From positions 46,116,216 to 46,180,215 of the forward strand of contig NC_079206.1 in NCBI RefSeq assembly GCF_026745355.1: 64,000 nt of DNA, read 5' to 3'. Below the pieces are notes generated by a model. That model was given only the letters and a program-made list of their open reading frames with translations. It did not search any database and was not told where the DNA came from. Below, piece by piece: positions 59,229-64,000 of this stretch (positions within the stretch are counted from its first letter, which is position 1; each line of letters begins with the position of its first letter). A program made the translations under genes and the position numbers. This stretch comes from Beta vulgaris subsp. vulgaris. Lineage: Eukaryota; Streptophyta; Magnoliopsida; Caryophyllales; Amaranthaceae.

Positions 59229-59451
59229 TCTACAAACACAAGTTAAACATTCGTTACTGAACACATTATTAGTTGTAAATTAACAACTTATCACATCAAA
59301 GTAAGAAAAAATATTTTCCCGTAGTTTCCTACCCAAGTGACCCTCTCACCACTACTTTTCTTGAAGCCTAAGATTCTAATGATCCTAGTTACTTCAACTA
59401 CACATTTCCGAGGAGTTTCTTAGTGGCTAAGTAAGGGTCTCGGGTAACTTT

Positions 59452-59463
59452 GCTCTGATACCA
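59452..59463 (-). other. Primer-binding site of gypsy A
   Basis: Minus-strand TGGTATCAGAGC two bases from the LTR is a perfect initiator-methionine tRNA match. Confidence 0.85.
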
Positions 59464-59465
59464 AC

Positions 59466-62241
59466 TGTAACACCCCGTCCTTCTACTACTAAGATACTAA
59501 ACAATATCTAATCAAGAAGTACTAAAAAAGACGTTAGCGGAAATAACGTCGGGACGGTTATGCTACTCTAAAACAATAATTAAAGATAATTTCTCAAACC
59601 AAAGTTTCATAGCTTAAAAAGGGAATTAATATCCGAGATCACATCATAGTTCTAAAATAAAGAAATGTCCCAATTATATCATATTATCTATCCAAAAACT
59701 ATGAGACATGCAAGTCTCCCGATAAAACTTAGATAAAACTAAATATCCTTGCAAGCTATCCAAAAGTAAGTCTCTCTATGGTCTACATAGAATTCAACTA
59801 CCAAAAATAGTACTAGGAGCTTCTTCTCACTACAAACTCTCACTCTGCTAGCCCAAGCAGTCATTTCCATCTACAAGGATGTAATAAATAATTCCACAGT
59901 CAGTGGGGAGTAATTAGTAGTTCTCCCAGAGCAATAGCGATCAAAGCACGATTCAGAATTAAATTATTAAGAAAGGAAAATCATGCAATCATTACATCAA
60001 TAACATGCACCTAACCATAAAGCTCATAGGTAAAACATGTGATCATCAACAATAAGTAAACATGATATAGTGAGTGAAACAATTCTAGTATATATAAATA
60101 ATAATAAATCAAGAATTCACAAGTTATTGAGTCAGAAACCGAACGCCAGTGATTCGCAAATCACTTCCTAAGGTTTGTCAGATCGCAATATCCAGGTCAG
60201 TCTATGGGCTTACGTTCCCCACTGCCTGTGTCTATGAATGGCCAAAATCACTTCCTAAGGTTTGTCAGATGGCAATCTCCAGGTCAGTCTATGGGCTTAC
60301 GCTCCCCACTGCCTGTGTCTAAGAATGGCCAAACTCCCGATGCAGGGTAGAACACGCAGAACTCCCTGACCTCTCGGACGACAACAATTAACCCAGGTGT
60401 ACCCCTAGTTCGCATACCAGGTGGTTGGCATGTTCTTCACCGGGGACTACATTTATCCCACCGGATGTTCTTATCTCAAAATACAATCATGCATATAATC
60501 CAAGTATCATTCATATAAAATATTCATCAAAAAGGGGATGCCACCCGGCCTTATACCCACAGTTAATCAAAACAGTTCTTCATAATTCCTCAAAATAAAT
60601 CACTTACAAGTTTTCAATAGATATCTCCCACAATAAACACTTTAACACCACTAAACATCATCAATGATATTATACTAGTATTCACAGCAACCACAATTCA
60701 ATAAAAAATACACCACCAATTAACTCTAAATCATATTCGTTGAAAGAATAGTAATAATTAATCATTTTCTTCCATAAATCAAACATATACATATGGTTAC
60801 CCAATGATACATACTGCATACTACTGAAAATCAGCAACCCAGAATATAATAAATTATGAATTATTTCCGATTTACAAGCCCTTAAATAATTTAAAAGTGT
60901 ATCCTCAATTTCGCAATAAAAACACAATAGTAATTATTATACTAATAACTTTGAGCAGTAAAAACACACAAAAGTTATAATACGACCCTAATGGCTTTTC
61001 TGACATGGTACTATTTTTATTTATAAATTTAGGACTCCAAAAGTATTTTTAACAGTTAATATACAGATTACTCAAATAAGCCAAAATAAAAAATTAAAAA
61101 TATAAACAGACGCCCAAAAATTACCAAAAATTTACATAACATGTAAAAATTCACTAAAATACATAATATTCAAAGAAATGAATTTTTAAGCCCTTATAAA
61201 TAATTGTCATGAATTATATACTGACAGAAACGAAATTACAAAAACATATATATCAATTAAATAAAATAGTAAACAGTAGGAAAGAATTATTCTAAGGCAT
61301 GGAATACATACTACGCATGTAACATGATCTAAGAAAAATAATTTCATCAATTTTAACATTCGTTCACTAATTATTTTGCAATTTAGCCAAAAGCGCACAA
61401 AACACCAATTAAATTAAATAAATACCAAAAACAATGCGAAAATTATTTTTCTCTACACAGTATTCACATATCATGTAACAAGTATATTCATGTCAAATTT
61501 AGTCCATAATTTCATTCAAAAATATTTTAAATAAATCCTAGCGTAGTAATCTAATACCGAATAATACTCTAATCACAATGGTTCCAAGATAACTACTAGT
61601 TACCTGGATCGTCGGAGGCGAGCTGAATATTCATGGAAAATCCCAATATAGGTGTGTGATCCTCTCCTTCTTCAAATTCCCAAGCACCAAGTATAAGAAA
61701 AAGGCAACAAGAACAATTCACGAACAATTAACGAGTAGAAATGAAAAATTTTGAGAGTATGGCAGGAAGGAGTTCTGATTTTCTAATCAGAATTTGAAGT
61801 GATAAAGGGTGGTTTAAAGAGGTTTATTTAGGAAGAATTATTAGGGGGTTATGGGAGTTACAAAGCAACAAAGAGTCACAAGGAAAAATAAAAAGAAAAG
61901 AAAGAAGAGAGGCTCTCCTTTTCCTTCACTTGGCCGGCTGTCAAGCCCAACACACCCATAAAAATTTTTGGCCCAAATCAACAAGAGTCCATGCTTCAAA
62001 TGCCCGCTACGCGATAAAACGATTAATTCCTAAATCGCGCCTAAACTTTGAAAATACTTAATAATAAAAATAATTCTAATAAATTATATTATAAATATAA
62101 ATGAAATAAACACATTAACACGCCATAAAAATAATAATTCGGCTCCCAAAATTATAAAATAAAAATAATTAATTTAGAGAAAATAATAGTTTTAGGGGAA
62201 ACTTTTGCGAAAAACTAGGAGCAAAATTATGGGTTGTCACA
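59466..62241 (-). repeat. Gypsy A LTR shared by two internal regions
   Basis: 2,776 bp. Acts as the 5' LTR of element A, with the primer site to its left, and as the 3' LTR of the next internal region, with polypurine tract to its right. Has an 87-bp tandem duplication at 60,161-60,334 and a deletion of about 35 bp near 61,745 relative to the left LTR. Confidence 0.9.
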
Positions 62242-63163
62242 ATCTCCCCTCCTTAAATAAAGTTTCGTCCTCGAAACTTAGAAAACACACAAACAAGACA
62301 AGAGCACAAAAAGTACCTGAAACGAATAGTTCCGAGTATTTCAGTTGCATTGACTCTTCGGTTTCCCAAGTAGCTTCTTCGTACCTTTGACTTCTCCAAA
62401 GTACTTTCACCAAGGGAATCACCTTCCTTCTAAGAGCACGGTTCTGACGGTCCAATATACGAACAGGTCGCTCTTCAAAAGTCAGATTCGGCTCAACTGA
62501 CTCCGACTCAACAGGGATCACATGCGAAGGATCACTACGATACCTGCGCAACTGCGACACATGAAACACATCATGAACCTTCGACAGCTCTGGCGGCAAA
62601 GCCAAACGATACGCGACCTCCCCAATCCTTTCAAGAATCTCATAGGGACCTACGAACTTCGGACTCAACTTACCCTTTTGACCAAACCGCATCACTCCTT
62701 TCATAGGAGAAACCTTCAAAAGCACCTTATCCTCCACCTCAAATGAAATAGGTTTCCGACGCGAATGAACATACGACTTCTGCCTATCATGAGCAGCCTT
62801 CATCTTTGCTTGAATTACTTTCACCTCCTCAACTGTATCCTTGATTAACTCCAGTCCCAAAATCAATGAGTCACTGATGTCGCTCCAACAAGTAGGACTA
62901 CGATGCTTCCTTCCATAGAGAGCCTCACAAGGAGCCATTTGGATACTAGCTTGATAACTGTTGTTATAAGAAAACTCCACCAAGCTAAGAGACTTGACCC
63001 AAGACTGTTGAAATTCTAAGGCACAAGCACGAAGCATATCTTTAAAGGTCTGAATAGTTCTCTCAGTCTGACCATCGGTAGCTGCATGAAATGCAGTACT
63101 CAGCTTCAACTTCGAACCAAATGCCTCTTGCAAAGCAGTCCAAAAATGGGATAGGAATCGCGG
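62237..63163 (-). pseudogene. Second gypsy A internal region: integrase end and chromodomain, truncated
   Basis: A 298-codon frame open from 63,133, truncated at its start at about 63,163 where unrelated sequence begins. It reads [14 protein letters not shown] (integrase core with its catalytic Glu), SYNNSYQASI, the GKLSPKFVGPYEILERIG module, HDVFHVSQLRRY, then VLWRSQRYEEATWETEE, a chromodomain-like tail. The frame runs on through CALVLFVCFLSF and the polypurine tract, and its TGA lies in the first bases of the LTR. It is the best-preserved piece of the family in the window and gives the uninterrupted insertion site of B. Confidence 0.85.
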
Positions 63164-63500
63164 TGCTTTTCTCTTTCTTTAGAAGCAAAAAAAGCAGTGC
63201 TTTTGTTTACAGAGTTGTCTTTGTTTTCATTGCTTTCACTTTTTCTTTCCCCCCTTCTTCTTCCACCTCTTCTTCTTCTACTTGCTTCATCAATTTTTTT
63301 ACTGTTAACAATACTTCTCCTCCTGATCAATCTCTCAGATCTTATCTCTCTCCTATCTCCCCTCAAATTCCTTCTAATTTTTCTCATTTTTCTCAAACTA
63401 ATTCTTCTAGATCTCATAATATGACTTCTTTTCAACTATCCAGTTCACATAATTTAACAAAAATCCCTGATAAAGTTGAAAATCTTAAGATTAATGATAC
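63164..63500 (+). other. Ser-rich open frame of unknown origin
   Basis: A CT-rich stretch (TTCTTCTTCCACC...) opens into a plus-strand frame rich in Ser, Pro and Asn, with an internal ATG at 63,421 followed by SSSHNLTKIPDKVENLKIND. It begins abruptly where the gypsy sequence stops and ends where the next LTR starts. It could be the leader and gag start of another copia element, but this is a guess. Confidence 0.35.
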
Positions 63501-64000
63501 TGTAAGTGCAAGTGACGCTCAAGGGGGGGGGGGTGAATTGAGTGTTTGTCCGAATGTTGTAACTTTTTCGATTATAATAAGAACAATAAGAGAACAGTTC
63601 TCTAGCAGCGGAAATGAAAGCAATGAATAAACAACACAAGGATTTAACAAGGTTCGACTTCTAATAAGTCTACGTCCTCCACTCACTCACTCTTTTATTA
63701 ATCAACTCAGAATAACAAAAGAATTACACTCAATCACATATGCACCTATGCACAAGATGATTCCCCAACCTCCACCTATGGAAGTTCGACTCAACCACCA
63801 ACTATGATGGTTCAAATGAAGTTGATCCCTGATCAACTTCCCCCAGCAAACTGAATTCACAGAATGCTCAAATACAACCAGTTCTCTCAAAAACAACAAC
63901 CTTACACGCTTAGAATGAGAGTAATTTAAGATCTATGTGGTATTCGGGTTTATGCTTAGATTTGAGAGTTCAAGAGATGATGTGCTTTTGCCTAGAGTAT
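63501..64000 (-). repeat. Copia-type LTR, truncated by window end
   Basis: Starts TGTAAGTGCAAGTGACG, followed by a run of G and GGTGAATTG, the same layout as the plus-strand start of the LTRs at 4,665 and 11,125. It also contains AACACAAGGATTTAACAAGG, typical of plant copia LTRs. No primer site precedes it, so it is probably the left LTR of a minus-strand element lying beyond the window. Confidence 0.55.

Larger units (their letters stand above)
41444..62241 (-). mobile_element. Ty3/gypsy chromovirus A, interrupted by element B
   Basis: Minus-strand element of about 10.2 kb once the nested element B is removed: LTR 41,444-44,164, internal 44,165-44,994 plus 55,610-59,465, LTR 59,466-62,241. 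Domain order gag, protease, reverse transcriptase, RNase H, integrase, chromodomain-like C-terminus is that of chromoviruses, probably Tekay-like. The left flank is AGATG but the right LTR runs into a second internal region, so no target duplication is visible. All frames are damaged. Confidence 0.85.

Overview
The window is plant nuclear DNA, almost certainly from a eudicot. It is AT-rich and made mostly of transposable elements, with one clearly recognisable host gene, split by introns and spread over about 12.5 kb on the minus strand. Nothing looks bacterial or organellar, and I saw no rRNA, canonical tRNA gene or CRISPR array. The species cannot be fixed from sequence alone.

Layout. 1-4.6 kb: non-coding, with a Mutator-type MITE, a Stowaway-like MITE and tRNA-derived SINE traces. 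4,665-12,271: a complete but defective Ty1/copia element on the minus strand. It has two LTRs of about 1.14 kb, gag and protease, an internal deletion removing integrase and most of the reverse transcriptase, and a third ORF behind a promoter-like leader. 12,741-13,802: a foldback element whose two arms of about 530 bp are C-rich and G-rich respectively. 14.3-17 kb: Helitron-like pieces and long TA arrays carrying two MITEs. 20.2-21.6 kb: the 5' end of a second copia element, with an inverted piece of its own LTR inside gag. 21,792-23,111: a non-autonomous CACTA element. 24.3-26 kb: three Tourist-like MITEs. 26,491-27,069: a probable solo LTR.

27,815-40,268 (minus): a six-exon host gene for a 166-residue protein. 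Its N-terminal half resembles the DDA1 family (DET1/DDB1-associated ubiquitin-ligase subunit) and its C-terminus is a SAP-type helix-turn-helix. Its introns hold a hAT MITE, Stowaway and Tourist-like MITEs, a Helitron and a frameshifted gene fragment. A SINE sits about 120 bp upstream of the start codon, inside a Helitron 3' terminus.

41,444-63,163: a block of Ty3/gypsy chromoviruses. Element A (LTRs of about 2.7 kb) is interrupted in its integrase by element B (LTRs of about 2.5 kb, target duplication GTAGC). The right LTR of A runs directly into a second A-type internal region that still has the uninterrupted B target site. 63,501-64,000 is the start of another copia-type LTR that continues past the window.

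All retroelement reading frames carry stops, frameshifts or deletions. Part of the damage between about 44.2 and 51.5 kb is dominated by single-base indels and may be assembly error rather than biology.
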